Below, piece after piece: positions 43,108 to 50,965 of a DNA stretch of 64,000 bases (position 1 is the stretch's first letter; every line of letters starts with the position of its first letter). The stretch is from Desertimonas sp963772825 (GTDB taxonomy: Bacteria > Actinomycetota > Acidimicrobiia > Acidimicrobiales > Ilumatobacteraceae), in the NCBI GenBank assembly GCA_963772825.1, contig CAVYYX010000012.1:186001-250000 (forward strand), in the 5' to 3' direction. The notes below the pieces were generated by a model, which was not told the origin of the DNA, ran no database searches, and saw nothing but the letters and a program-made list of their open reading frames with translations. Made by a program: the position numbers and the translations under genes.

Positions 43108-44595
43108 TCAGATCTCGGCGACGGCGTCGGGCGTCGCGGCGTTGACGACGAACGTCTTCCACGTGGACACGGCTGAGTCCGGCGTGGCCTCGTCGTCGAC
43201 GGTGCGGAACTCGGCCATCCACGTCTCGGCGGTGATCGTGTGCCGGGTGTAGCCGCGATGGTCGAGTTCGACGTCGACCACGTCGGGGAATCCTGCGAGG
43301 GCGCCGGCGAGGTCGGCCGGTACGAGGCCGACGGAGGAGATCGACGTGCTCACGAACTCGATGCCGACGCCGGGGAGCCGGCCGACGGCCGCGAGGTGGA
43401 TGTCGCCGGTGAGCACCACGGCGCGCGCCGCCTGCGCCGCCTGGAGCAAGAGGCGTTCCCGGGCGGCCGGATAGCCGTCCCACTGGTCGTAGTTGAGCAC
43501 CGCCCCGTTGGGCAGCGTCACGTTGGTGAGCACGGTCTGTTGAGCGATCACCGGCCAGGTCGCCGTCGTCGCCGCGAGTTGTTCGCCGAGCCACTGTTCC
43601 TGCACGGAGCCGAGCATCGTCCTCGCCGGATCGAGCGTCTCGGGGCAGGCCGGATCGACGGAGAGCACGACATCTCCGCACGTCTGGTCGGAACGGAACT
43701 GCCGCCCGTCGAGCAACAGCAGATCGGCGAGCGAACCCCAGCTGACCGTGCGATAGATGATCGTGTCGTCGGTGTCGGTGGGCCGAGGGATGCGCACGGG
43801 CATGTGCTCCCACCATGCCTGGTAGGCGGCAAGCCGACGGGCCACGAAGTCGTCCTGCGGCGCGACGTCCTCGGAGGTCGAGGCGGCGTAGTTGTTCTCG
43901 ACCTCGTGGTCGTCCCAGATCACCAGCCAAGGACACACCCCACGCGCCGACTGCAGCTGGAGGTCGGACAGATACAGGGCGTAACGCTCGCGGTAGTCGT
44001 CGATGGTGAACGTTTCGCCACTGCCGTGGCTACGCACGACGTCACCGCCGACGTTCTGGCCGCCGTACTCGTAGATGAAGTCGCCGAGGAAGACGACGAC
44101 GTCGGGCGCCCACGCCGCGAGGTCGGCGTACGCCGTGTAGTACCCGGTCTCATAGTGCTGGCAGCTCGTCGTGGCGATGCGGAGTTGGCCCGGGTCGCTC
44201 GGTGTCGGGGCCACGCGACCTACCGGGCTCGTCCAGTCGCCGCATCGGAAACGGAAGAACGCTGGGCCGGCGAGGTCGATGACGGCATGCACGCTGTGCG
44301 CCTCGTCGGCTCGGGCCATCGCTTCGCCCCAGACGACGACCGACCTGAACGACTCGTCGTCGGAGAGCTCCCACGTGACGGTGAGGTCACCGCCGCCGAG
44401 CGCGGAACCGTCCGGCTGGGTGAGCCGGGTCCAGAGCACCGCCGATCGAGCGTCGGGATCGCCGGCGCACACGCCGAGGGTGAACGGGTTGGCCGTCGGT
44501 GCCACAGCGGTGCGACCGCCGAGCCGCGGCATGATCGCGGCTGCGGCGCCGATCGCCAGCAGCTGGCGGCGCGAGAGTGACTGCACTGCGTGCAT
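43108..44595 (-). CDS. phoD: PhoD-like alkaline phosphatase, Tat-exported
   Basis: A 495-residue phosphodiesterase/phosphatase. The start MHAVQSLSRRQLLAIGAAAA has a twin-arginine signal. An Ig-like PhoD N-terminal domain (FTLGVCAGDPDARSAVLWTR) precedes the metallophosphatase: IATTSCQHYETGYYTAYADL, VVVFLGDFIYEYGGQNVGGD, VIWDDHEVENNYA and VVLTGDIHLAAVG, the metal-ligand segments for Ca/Fe. It would hydrolyse extracellular phosphodiesters under phosphate limitation. No Pho-box is recognised. A fragment of repeat C lies just before the ATG. Confidence 0.92.
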   Translation of the reverse strand: MHAVQSLSRRQLLAIGAAAAIMPRLGGRTAVAPTANPFTLGVCAGDPDARSAVLWTRLTQPDGSALGGGDLTVTWELSDDESFRSVVVWGEAMARADEAHSVHAVIDLAGPAFFRFRCGDWTSPVGRVAPTPSDPGQLRIATTSCQHYETGYYTAYADLAAWAPDVVVFLGDFIYEYGGQNVGGDVVRSHGSGETFTIDDYRERYALYLSDLQLQSARGVCPWLVIWDDHEVENNYAASTSEDVAPQDDFVARRLAAYQAWWEHMPVRIPRPTDTDDTIIYRTVSWGSLADLLLLDGRQFRSDQTCGDVVLSVDPACPETLDPARTMLGSVQEQWLGEQLAATTATWPVIAQQTVLTNVTLPNGAVLNYDQWDGYPAARERLLLQAAQAARAVVLTGDIHLAAVGRLPGVGIEFVSTSISSVGLVPADLAGALAGFPDVVDVELDHRGYTRHTITAETWMAEFRTVDDEATPDSAVSTWKTFVVNAATPDAVAEI

Positions 44596-44599
44596 TTAA

Positions 44600-44626
44600 A
44601 TGCGTTCCGGGGCCACGCAGGCCGTC
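44600..44626 (-). repeat. Element C, partial copy between phoD and hbd
   Basis: Minus strand GGCCTGCGTGGCCCCGGAAC then GCAT matches element C except for one swapped pair in the GC run (GCCCCGGAAC versus GCCGGGGAAC). It ends five bases before the phoD ATG. Confidence 0.6.
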
Positions 44627-44650
44627 TGATCCGTCGCCGCAGCGCCCCAG

Positions 44651-44656
44651 TACATT
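44651..44656 (+). promoter_or_regulatory. -10 box of hbd (leaderless)
   Basis: TACATT lies seven bases before the ATG at 44664. Confidence 0.55.
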
Positions 44657-44663
44657 TCAGGCG

Positions 44664-45527
44664 ATGAGTGACATCACGCGTGTCGGGGTTGTCGGCAGCG
44701 GCCTGATGGGCTCGGGCATCGCCGAGGTCTGCGCCCGTGCGGGACTCGACGTCGTCGTCACCGAGGTCGACGCCGCCGCCGCCGAGGGTGGCCAGCGACG
44801 CCTCGCCAAGTCGCTCGACCGAGCGGTGTCGTCTGGCAAGCTCGCCGAGGACGAGCGCGACGCGGCACTGGCGCGAATCGCGTTCGTCACCGATATCGGC
44901 GATCTCGCCGACCGTCAGCTCGTCGTCGAGGCGGTCGTCGAGGACGAACAGAGCAAGGTCGACGTGTTCCGCCGCCTCGACAAGGTCGTCGAGGCGGGCA
45001 ACGCCGTGTTGGCCAGCAACACCAGCTCGATCCCGATCATGAAGCTGGGGATCGCCACGGAGCGTCCCGAGCAGGTGATCGGCATCCACTTCTTCAACCC
45101 GGTTCCGGTGCTCCGCCTCGTCGAGCTGGTGGTCAGTTTGATGACTTCGCCCGCCACGATTGCCACGGCGGACGACTTCGCCACCAACGTGTTGCACAAG
45201 CGCGTGATCCGCAGCCAGGACCGTGCCGGTTTCGTCGTCAACGCCTTGCTGATCCCGTACCTGCTGTCGGCGATCCGCATGATGGAGTCGGGATTCGCCA
45301 CGGCAGACGACATCGACACCGGGATGGTCGAGGGGTGTAACCATCCGATGGGACCGCTGCACCTCGCCGACCTGATCGGCCTGGACACGACGCTCGCCGT
45401 CGCCCAGAGCCTCTACGACGAGTTCAAGGAACCGCTCTACGCGCCACCACCGATGCTGTCGCGGATGGTCGAGGCCGGCCTCCTCGGACGCAAGACAGGA
45501 CGTGGGTTCTACGACTATGGGAAATGA
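44664..45527 (+). CDS. hbd: 3-hydroxyacyl-CoA (3-hydroxybutyryl-CoA) dehydrogenase
   Basis: A 287-residue NAD(P)-dependent dehydrogenase. VGVVGSGLMGSGIAEVCARA is the Rossmann loop; VLASNTSSIPIMKLGIATER and VIGIHFFNPVPVLRLVELV hold the catalytic Ser-His-Asn region; DRAGFVVNALLIPYLLSAIR and GCNHPMGPLHLADLIGLDTT are the C-terminal dimer region; it ends GLLGRKTGRGFYDYGK, a hallmark of HbdA-type enzymes. The gene overlaps the start of the mutase small subunit gene by 11 bases, suggesting the two proteins act in one CoA-ester pathway. Confidence 0.93.
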   Translation: MSDITRVGVVGSGLMGSGIAEVCARAGLDVVVTEVDAAAAEGGQRRLAKSLDRAVSSGKLAEDERDAALARIAFVTDIGDLADRQLVVEAVVEDEQSKVDVFRRLDKVVEAGNAVLASNTSSIPIMKLGIATERPEQVIGIHFFNPVPVLRLVELVVSLMTSPATIATADDFATNVLHKRVIRSQDRAGFVVNALLIPYLLSAIRMMESGFATADDIDTGMVEGCNHPMGPLHLADLIGLDTTLAVAQSLYDEFKEPLYAPPPMLSRMVEAGLLGRKTGRGFYDYGK

Positions 45528-45924
45528 ATCGAGACCGCGCGTCCTGGTCGCCAAGGTCGGCCTCGACGGCCACGACCGAGGTGTCAAGGTCGTCGCCCGG
45601 ATCCTGCGCGACGCCGGGTTCGAGGTGATCTACACGGGCTTGTTCCAGACCCCGGAGACCGTCGCCGCCGCCGCCGTCGACGAGGACGTCGATGCCATCG
45701 GGCTGTCGATGCTGTCGGGCGCCCACATGACCCTCGCACCGCTGGTCGTCGAGAAGCTTCGCGAGCTCGGCGTCGAGATCCCCGTGGTGGTCGGCGGCAT
45801 CGTGCCCGAGGGCGATGTCCCGCGGCTCATCGAAGCGGGGGTCGCCGGCGTGCTGACGCCGGGGGCGTCGGGCGACGAGGTCGTCGCCGCCGTCCGCGAC
45901 GCCATCGACGCTCACGCCGGCTGA
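45517..45924 (+). CDS. B12-binding small subunit of an acyl-CoA mutase
   Basis: A 135-residue cobalamin-binding protein, the exact size of isobutyryl-CoA and 2-hydroxyisobutyryl-CoA mutase small subunits. KVGLDGHDRGVKVVARILRD has the DxHxxG base-off histidine motif, AIGLSMLSGAHMTLAPLVVE the SxL motif and EIPVVVGGIVPEGDVPRLIE the GG motif. The ATG at 45517 overlaps hbd. The matching large subunit is at 26950, so the enzyme's two genes are split, with the dehydrogenase carried along here. Confidence 0.92.
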   Translation: MGNESRPRVLVAKVGLDGHDRGVKVVARILRDAGFEVIYTGLFQTPETVAAAAVDEDVDAIGLSMLSGAHMTLAPLVVEKLRELGVEIPVVVGGIVPEGDVPRLIEAGVAGVLTPGASGDEVVAAVRDAIDAHAG

Positions 45925-45969
45925 CCCGTCGGTCGCTCGTGATGGATCGCGTCGAACGCCTCACCGTCC

Positions 45970-46031
45970 ATTGCGTTCCCCGGCCACGCAGGCCGTTGTT
46001 GGACGCTCCCTCGCTGGCGCTCGGTCGCTCG
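45970..46031 (-). repeat. Element C copy 2
   Basis: A 62-nt copy whose plus strand starts ATTGCGTTCCCCGGCCACGC and ends GCGCTCGGTCGCTCG. It is identical to copy 3 across its whole length and is the first of two units in a 92-bp tandem duplication. Confidence 0.85.
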
Positions 46032-46061
46032 TGATGGATCGCGTCGAACGCCTCACCGTCC

Positions 46062-46123
46062 ATTGCGTTCCCCGGCCACGCAGGCCGTTGTTGGACGCTC
46101 CCTCGCTGGCGCTCGGTCGCTCG
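46062..46123 (-). repeat. Element C copy 3
   Basis: Identical to copy 2. Its CGAGCGACCGAGCGCC end is two bases before the pafB ATG, so it occupies the position of the promoter or 5' untranslated region of pafBC, antisense to the gene. Confidence 0.85.
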
Positions 46124-46125
46124 TG

Positions 46126-47097
46126 ATGGATCGCGTCGAACGCCTCACCAACTTGCTGGCGTTGCTGTTGGAGACGCCGCGGCCGCTGACGCTCGTCGAG
46201 ATCGCCGGCGAGATGGAGGGGCAGTACCCGACGGCGAAGCCGACGCTGCGGGCGGCCTTCGAGCGTGACAAGGCCGCCTTGCGCGAGATCGGCGTGCCGA
46301 TCGAGACCGAGGTGCTCACCGGCTCGCGGGCCGGCGAGTCGGGATACCGCATCGATCGAGCGCGCTACGAGCTCGCCGATCTCGACCTCGAAGCAGATGA
46401 GCGACGTGCGCTGCAACTCGCTCTGGCCGCCGTCCGATCGTCGTCTGGAAGCGCGATCACGGCCGGCGAACAGGCGCTCTGGAAGCTCGGCGGTGCACAG
46501 CTCGACGCCGGTCCGGCGGTGACGGCGAACGTGCCCGAGCTACCCGCTCTCCCGACCCTCCGTCACGCCGCAGCGCGCCGGACCGTCGTCACGTTCATCT
46601 ATCGCCAACGCCAGCGGCGCGTCGACCCGTACGGATTGATGCTGCGCGACGGCTTCTGGTACGTGCTCGGGCGCGACCACGGTCACGACGAGCTGCGTAC
46701 CTATCGGGTCGACCGGATCGAGGGCGACGTCCAGATCGTCGGCGACGATGGCGCCTTCCAACGTCCTGTGGGGTTCGATCCGCGCGACGTGTTCCCGGCC
46801 GACGCCAAGCAGTTCGGCGTCGCCGGCGACAAGCCGGTGACCGCCCGAGTGCGCATCGCGCCAGAGCGGGCCGCCCTCGTCGAGCGGGAGGTCGGCAGCG
46901 ACCGGGTCGTGGCCCGGCGCCGCAACGGGTCGATCGAGGTCACCGTGCCGGCCAGCAACGCCGGTGCCTTCGCATCGTGGGTGCTCGGGCTCGCCGAGCA
47001 CGCCGAGGTGTTGTCGCCGAAGCCGGTGCGCGAGTCGCTGATCGCCCGGCTCGAGGTGCTGGCGCGCTCTCCTCGGCGGCGGCGGAGGACACGGTGA
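46126..47097 (+). CDS. pafB: WYL-domain regulator, PafB-like
   Basis: A 323-residue regulator: DRVERLTNLLALLLETPRPL and FERDKAALREIGVPIETEVL make the winged-helix DNA-binding part; a WYL domain lies near residues 150-240 (RTVVTFIYRQRQRRVDPYGL, GFWYVLGRDHGHDELRTYRV) and a WCX-like domain ends the protein. Its GTGA overlap with the next gene, another WYL protein, is the typical pafB-pafC arrangement; in mycobacteria PafBC is a single-strand-DNA-sensing activator of the LexA-independent DNA damage response. The ATG is chosen by family similarity; its upstream region is the tandem repeat of element C. Confidence 0.82.
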   Translation: MDRVERLTNLLALLLETPRPLTLVEIAGEMEGQYPTAKPTLRAAFERDKAALREIGVPIETEVLTGSRAGESGYRIDRARYELADLDLEADERRALQLALAAVRSSSGSAITAGEQALWKLGGAQLDAGPAVTANVPELPALPTLRHAAARRTVVTFIYRQRQRRVDPYGLMLRDGFWYVLGRDHGHDELRTYRVDRIEGDVQIVGDDGAFQRPVGFDPRDVFPADAKQFGVAGDKPVTARVRIAPERAALVEREVGSDRVVARRRNGSIEVTVPASNAGAFASWVLGLAEHAEVLSPKPVRESLIARLEVLARSPRRRRRTR

Positions 47098-48053
47098 GTC
47101 CGGGGCCACGGCGCAGCGAACGTGCTGCAGAGTCTCGCCTCAGCCGCCTGCTCGTGATCCTGCCTTGGTTGATGGAGCGGCGCGAAGTGCCGCTCTCCGA
47201 GCTTGCCGCGACGTTCAAGATGACGACCGAAGAGGTTGCCGCGGAGCTCGAGCTGGCGGCGATGTGTGGCGTACCGCCGTTCGTCGACGAGCTGATCGAT
47301 GTGTTCATCGACGGCGAGACGGTGTTCGTCGGCGTTCCCCGGCTATTCACCAAGCCACTGCGTTTGACGGCGCCAGAAGGCTTTGCCCTCGTCGCTGCCG
47401 GGCGGGCGGCGATGCAACTGCCGGGCGCCGATCCGCAGAGCGCCCTCGGCCGCGGGTTGAAGAAGTTGGCGACAGCACTCGGCGAGGACGCAGACGACAC
47501 CGCTCTCGTTGTCGATCTCGCGGCGACGCCGATGGTCGATGAGTTCGTCGAGGCGACCAAGCGTGTCGAGCGCTTGCGGATGCGGTACTGGACGGCGTCG
47601 CGCGACGAGATCACCGAGCGCCAGCTCACCCCTCGACGTGTGTTCCACGAACGCGGCGAGTGGTACGTGGCGGGCGACGATCACCGATCCGGCGAGTACC
47701 GGACATTTCGGGTCGACCGTGTCGAGTCGATCGAACGGACCGGCGAGTTCGACGATCCGGTGGAGGACGCCGACGTTCCCGACTCGTCGGTCTCGTGGTC
47801 GGCCGACGGTTCGCTGCCCCGCGTCACCGTGCGCCTGCAACCGGCAGCGCGCTGGGTTGTCGAGGAGAATCCGGTGGACTCCGTGAATGATCTCGGAGGC
47901 GGGCGCCTCGAGGCTCGTCTTGCCGTCGTCAGCGAGCGCTGGCTCGAACGCTTGCTGCTGCGCGCCGGGACCGACGCAGAGGTCGTCGAGCCGGAGAACT
48001 GGCGAGATCTCGGGTCCCGCGCCGCGCAGCGGGTTCTCGCGCGCTATCGCTGA
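47094..48053 (+). CDS. pafC: WYL-domain regulator, PafC-like
   Basis: A 319-residue partner of PafB: RLSRLLVILPWLMERREVPL, SELAATFKMTTEEVAAELEL and AAMCGVPPFVDELIDVFIDG form the winged helix, with the WYL segment LRMRYWTASRDEITERQLTP and RVFHERGEWYVAGDDHRSGE in the middle and a WCX end. In the family PafB and PafC form a heterodimer. GTG start. Ten bases overlap the convergent exonuclease gene at its end. Confidence 0.82.
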   Translation: MSPGPRRSERAAESRLSRLLVILPWLMERREVPLSELAATFKMTTEEVAAELELAAMCGVPPFVDELIDVFIDGETVFVGVPRLFTKPLRLTAPEGFALVAAGRAAMQLPGADPQSALGRGLKKLATALGEDADDTALVVDLAATPMVDEFVEATKRVERLRMRYWTASRDEITERQLTPRRVFHERGEWYVAGDDHRSGEYRTFRVDRVESIERTGEFDDPVEDADVPDSSVSWSADGSLPRVTVRLQPAARWVVEENPVDSVNDLGGGRLEARLAVVSERWLERLLLRAGTDAEVVEPENWRDLGSRAAQRVLARYR

Positions 48054-48613
48054 TCTGCGACAGCCAGTCGGTGGGCGCGCAGGAGGTGGGGGAGCACCGC
48101 AGCCGTCGCCGTGGCGTCGGCGAGCGCGTCGTGGTGGTCGGTCAGGGTGACCCCGTAGCGGGCGCACACCTCCGCCAGCCCGTGGGTGAGCAGGCGATCG
48201 GGGTCGAGTCGGCGGGAGAGGTCGAGGGTGCACACCCGCCGCTCGATGACGAGGTCGATGCCCGAGCGCGCTGCCGCACGCTCGATGAACTCGGCGTCGA
48301 AGTCGGCGTTGTGGGCGGTGAACACGGTGCCGTCGAGCCGGCCGGCGAGCTCGACGAGGGCGGCGCGCAGCGTTGGCGCCTTGCGCAGCCGACGGCGGGA
48401 GATACCGTGAATGTGCCGGGGGCCGACGCGCTGCCACCAGTGGCGGAGGCGGACGAGGGTGGTCCACTGGTCGATGACGGTGCCGTCGGCATCGACGGTC
48501 ACCACGGCAAGTTGCAGCAGGTGGTCACGCTTCGGCCGGAGCCCTGACGTCTCGACGTCGACCACCGCGTAGCGGGCCGCGTCGGCCGGCATGGGCTCCC
48601 GCATCATCGCCAT
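48044..48613 (-). CDS. DnaQ-like 3'-5' exonuclease (DEDDh)
   Basis: A 189-residue exonuclease domain protein. YAVVDVETSGLRPKRDHLLQ carries the first Asp and Glu, VFTAHNADFDAEFIERAAAR the second Asp, and TDHHDALADATATAAVLPHL the His and last Asp. It stands alone, as the small DNA polymerase III epsilon-like or oligoribonuclease-like enzymes do. A TAGGTT -10 box six bases before the ATG indicates a leaderless mRNA. Confidence 0.9.
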   Translation of the reverse strand: MAMMREPMPADAARYAVVDVETSGLRPKRDHLLQLAVVTVDADGTVIDQWTTLVRLRHWWQRVGPRHIHGISRRRLRKAPTLRAALVELAGRLDGTVFTAHNADFDAEFIERAAARSGIDLVIERRVCTLDLSRRLDPDRLLTHGLAEVCARYGVTLTDHHDALADATATAAVLPHLLRAHRLAVADQR

Positions 48614-48619
48614 GGATTG

Positions 48620-48625
48620 AACCTA
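48620..48625 (-). promoter_or_regulatory. -10 box of the exonuclease gene (leaderless)
   Basis: Minus-strand TAGGTT lies six bases before the ATG at 48613. Confidence 0.5.
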
Positions 48626-48654
48626 CATGGAGGGTGTCATCGTCCCGGGCGCGT

Positions 48655-50016
48655 TCAGAGCAGTTCGGCGGCGAGGCTGGCGACGTCGCTGCGCTCGCAC
48701 GCCGTCATCGTGATGTGGCCGAAGCACGGTTGGCCGCGAAATGCCTGGGTGAGCACGGCGAGGGCGTTGTTCGACTCGCCGAGGTAGGGGGCGTCGATCT
48801 GGCTGGTGTCGCCGGTGAACACCACCTTGGAGTGTTCTCCAACCCTTGTCAGGATGGTCTTCAGCGTCGTCGGCTCGAGGTTCTGGGCCTCGTCGATGAC
48901 GACGATCTGGCGTTGCAGCGATCGGCCGCGCAGGAACGTCACCGATTCCAGCGAAAGCTGGCCGCGGCTCGTCAGTTCCTCGACGAGCCGTCGAGCGTCG
49001 CTGCTCGATCGGTGATCGGTGAGGGCGACGACGGCGTCGTGGATCGCCGACATCCACGGATCAAGTTTCTCGTCGAGGCCGCCGGGGAGGTAGCCGACAT
49101 CGGCCCGCCCCACGGGAACGAGCGGGCGATAGACGGCCAGGCGCTCGTACCGGCTGGTCTCGACGACCTGCTCGAAACCCGCAGCGATCGCCAGCACGGT
49201 CTTGCCGGTGCCGGCCCGCCCGTCGAGGGCGACGACTTCGATCGCCGGGTCGAGCAGCAACTCGAGGGCGAAGCGTTGCTCCTTGGAGCGGGCCCGCAAC
49301 CCCCACGCCTCGGGAGCGCTGTGGGAGAGCAGGACGAGGTCGTCGCCGACGCGGCGAGCGAGCGCCGACTGCGAGCCGGCACGCAGCACAGCGAACTCGT
49401 TGTCGACGATCACGTCGACGCCGTCGATGTCGATGGCGGCCACAGACCCCTCGCGGTACAGGCGATCGACGGTGCCACTGTCGATCTCGAACGAAGCCCA
49501 GCCATCGATGACGTTGTGCTCGCTTCTGGCGGTGCGCCGATGCTCGGCGGCGACCACGCCGAGGTGGGCGGCCTTGATCCGCAGGGCGGCGTCGTTCGAC
49601 AACATCGTCGTCGGGCCCCGCTCGGCCTGACCGAGGGCGGCGCCGATGATGCGGTTGTCCGGGTTCGCAGGGTCCAGCCCGTGCTCGACGAGGCGGTGCT
49701 TCTGGACGCTGTTGATCTCGATCTGCAGCGTGCACGATCCGATCGGCATCGGCTCGGCAAGCGTCCCGCCGTTGCGGACGCGCAGGTCCTCGATCGCCCG
49801 CAACGCGGCGCGTGCCGACCTGCCGACGTCGTCGAGCCGGTTCTTGAGGCCGTCGAGCTCCTCGATCACGGTGAGTGGCACGACGAGGTCGACATCGGTG
49901 AACGTGCCGATGCACGTGGGATCGGCAATCAGCACGGACGTGTCGAGGACGGTTCGCCGCCTGAGGGCGGTCGCCGTCTCCGGGACGGAGTGAGAGAGTT
50001 TCGCCGTGGACAACAA
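48655..50016 (-). CDS. phoH: PIN-PhoH (PhoH2-like) RNase/ATPase
   Basis: A 453-residue protein with an N-terminal PIN nuclease domain (RRTVLDTSVLIADPTCIGTF, VIEELDGLKNRLDDVGRSA, NPDNRIIGAALG) and a C-terminal PhoH ATPase domain (VVALDGRAGTGKTVLAIAAG Walker A, QIVVIDEAQNLEPTTLKTIL Walker B, HSKVVFTGDTSQIDAPYLG). Such fusions are RNA helicase-nucleases in the PhoH2 family. The start is TTG (50016). In mycobacteria a small antitoxin precedes phoH2; here the upstream gene is a divergent HIT protein and no short coupled ORF was found. Confidence 0.92.
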   Translation of the reverse strand: MLSTAKLSHSVPETATALRRRTVLDTSVLIADPTCIGTFTDVDLVVPLTVIEELDGLKNRLDDVGRSARAALRAIEDLRVRNGGTLAEPMPIGSCTLQIEINSVQKHRLVEHGLDPANPDNRIIGAALGQAERGPTTMLSNDAALRIKAAHLGVVAAEHRRTARSEHNVIDGWASFEIDSGTVDRLYREGSVAAIDIDGVDVIVDNEFAVLRAGSQSALARRVGDDLVLLSHSAPEAWGLRARSKEQRFALELLLDPAIEVVALDGRAGTGKTVLAIAAGFEQVVETSRYERLAVYRPLVPVGRADVGYLPGGLDEKLDPWMSAIHDAVVALTDHRSSSDARRLVEELTSRGQLSLESVTFLRGRSLQRQIVVIDEAQNLEPTTLKTILTRVGEHSKVVFTGDTSQIDAPYLGESNNALAVLTQAFRGQPCFGHITMTACERSDVASLAAELL

Positions 50017-50095
50017 GTCGGGGTGAGTTGTAGCGCAGCGCGCCGTCGCGTTGGTGGATGGGCCGCCGGAACAGGGACGCGACTACAACTACGGG

Positions 50096-50506
50096 ATGGC
50101 TGGGTCGGGATGTGTGTTCTGCGCGATCATCGCCGGCGACGAGCCGGCCGACGTAGTGCTCGAACGCGATGCAGCGATCGGCTTCCTCGATCGGACCCCG
50201 CTGTTCAGGGGGCACGTCCTCGTCGTCCCTCGTGCGCACGTCGTCACGCTCCCCGAATTGGCCGATGTCGGGCCGTTCTTCGAAGCCGTACAACTCGTCG
50301 CCGCGGCGATCCCGGTCGCGCTCGGCGCCCAGGGAACGTTCGTGGCGATCAACAACGTCGTCAGTCAGAGCGTCCCGCATCTTCATGCCCACGTCGTGCC
50401 ACGGACTCGCGGTGACGGGTTGCGGGGGTTCTTCTGGCCACGCTCGAAGTACGCGCCGGGCGAAGCAGAGGTGATCGCCGACCGTTTGCGCGCGGCACTG
50501 CCCTGA
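50096..50506 (+). CDS. HIT-family nucleotide hydrolase
   Basis: A 136-residue histidine-triad protein. SGCVFCAIIAGDEPADVVLE opens with a CxxC-type zinc-linked start, GFLDRTPLFRGHVLVVPRAH is typical, and SQSVPHLHAHVVPRTRGDGL is the HxHxHxx catalytic loop. The final segment FFWPRSKYAP is characteristic of a subset in actinobacteria. It hydrolyses nucleoside phosphoramidates or AppppA-like compounds. I choose the ATG at 50096 over an upstream in-frame codon because the extra residues (GPPEQGRDYNYG) lack family similarity. Confidence 0.88.
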   Translation: MAGSGCVFCAIIAGDEPADVVLERDAAIGFLDRTPLFRGHVLVVPRAHVVTLPELADVGPFFEAVQLVAAAIPVALGAQGTFVAINNVVSQSVPHLHAHVVPRTRGDGLRGFFWPRSKYAPGEAEVIADRLRAALP

Positions 50507-50624
50507 GCCATCGTTGCAGTTGCAACGAGCTGAGTGCTTGCGATTCGCGACTTCCTGCGTTGTCATATCAGTCGCCGTTCAATCGCGGCGCGCAACACTC
50601 TCAAACCCAAGGGGACGAGTAACG

Positions 50625-50949
50625 ATGGTTCTGAAGAAGACCGCAGCCCGCAAGGCTCCCGCCAAGAAGGCCCCCGCCAAGAAGGCTCCAGCGAAGAAGA
50701 CGGCCGCCAAGAAGGCTCCCGCCAAGAAGGCGCCGGCGAAGAAGGCTCCAGCGAAGAAGACGGCAGCCAGGAAGGCGCCGGCCAAGAAGGCGCCGGCGAA
50801 GAAGGCGCCGGCGCGGAAGACGGCGGCCAAGAAGGCTCCCGCCAAGAAGACGGCAGCGAGGAAGGCTCCGCAAGAAGACGACGGCAGGAGGTCCGAAGAA
50901 GACGACGGCGAGGACGACCACGGCGCGCAAGACGGCCGCCCGTAAGTAA
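50625..50949 (+). CDS. Lysine/alanine-rich histone H1-like protein, one frame change near 50868
   Basis: A very basic protein made of AKKAPAKKAPAKKTA-type repeats (residues about 5-80), like the tails of actinobacterial HupB and of H1-like nucleoid proteins. As read it turns acidic (QEDDGRRSEEDDGEDD) after KAP, but one frame over the DNA encodes RKKTTAGGPKKTTARTTTAR and ends KTAARK at TAA 50947-50949, clearly the native basic tail. A one-base insertion near 50868 in the repetitive DNA explains this. Restored length is about 107 residues. There is no structured HU-like domain. AAGGGG precedes the ATG. It likely binds DNA non-specifically. It sits alone between the HIT and AraC genes. Confidence 0.8.
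50640..50870 (+). repeat. Tandem codon repeats in the histone-like gene
   Basis: Near-identical 15-base units (AAGAAGGCTCCCGCC and variants) encode the KKAPA motif more than ten times. Such DNA is prone to slippage, which fits both length change in evolution and sequencing error. Confidence 0.85.
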
Positions 50950-50965
50950 CCGCAGTCGACGGTCC

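Larger units (their letters stand above)
45941..46149. repeat. 92-bp tandem duplication that includes the pafB start
   Basis: GATGGATCGCGTCGAACGCC with CTCACC occurs at 45941, 46033 and 46125, exactly 92 bases apart, and element C lies between each. The third occurrence is the true start of pafB. The first two diverge directly after CTCACC, so they are truncated copies of the pafB start plus its upstream element, not separate genes. Confidence 0.9.

Noticed and set aside
45941..46149. CRISPR-like repeat structure
   Set aside because: The period is 92 bp with no unique spacers: the units are identical throughout and end in the pafB coding start. No cas gene is present.
48655..50016. phoAT-phoH2 toxin-antitoxin pair
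   Set aside because: The nuclease-ATPase fusion is clear, but the region upstream of its start holds only a short gap and the divergent HIT gene; no small coupled antitoxin ORF was found.
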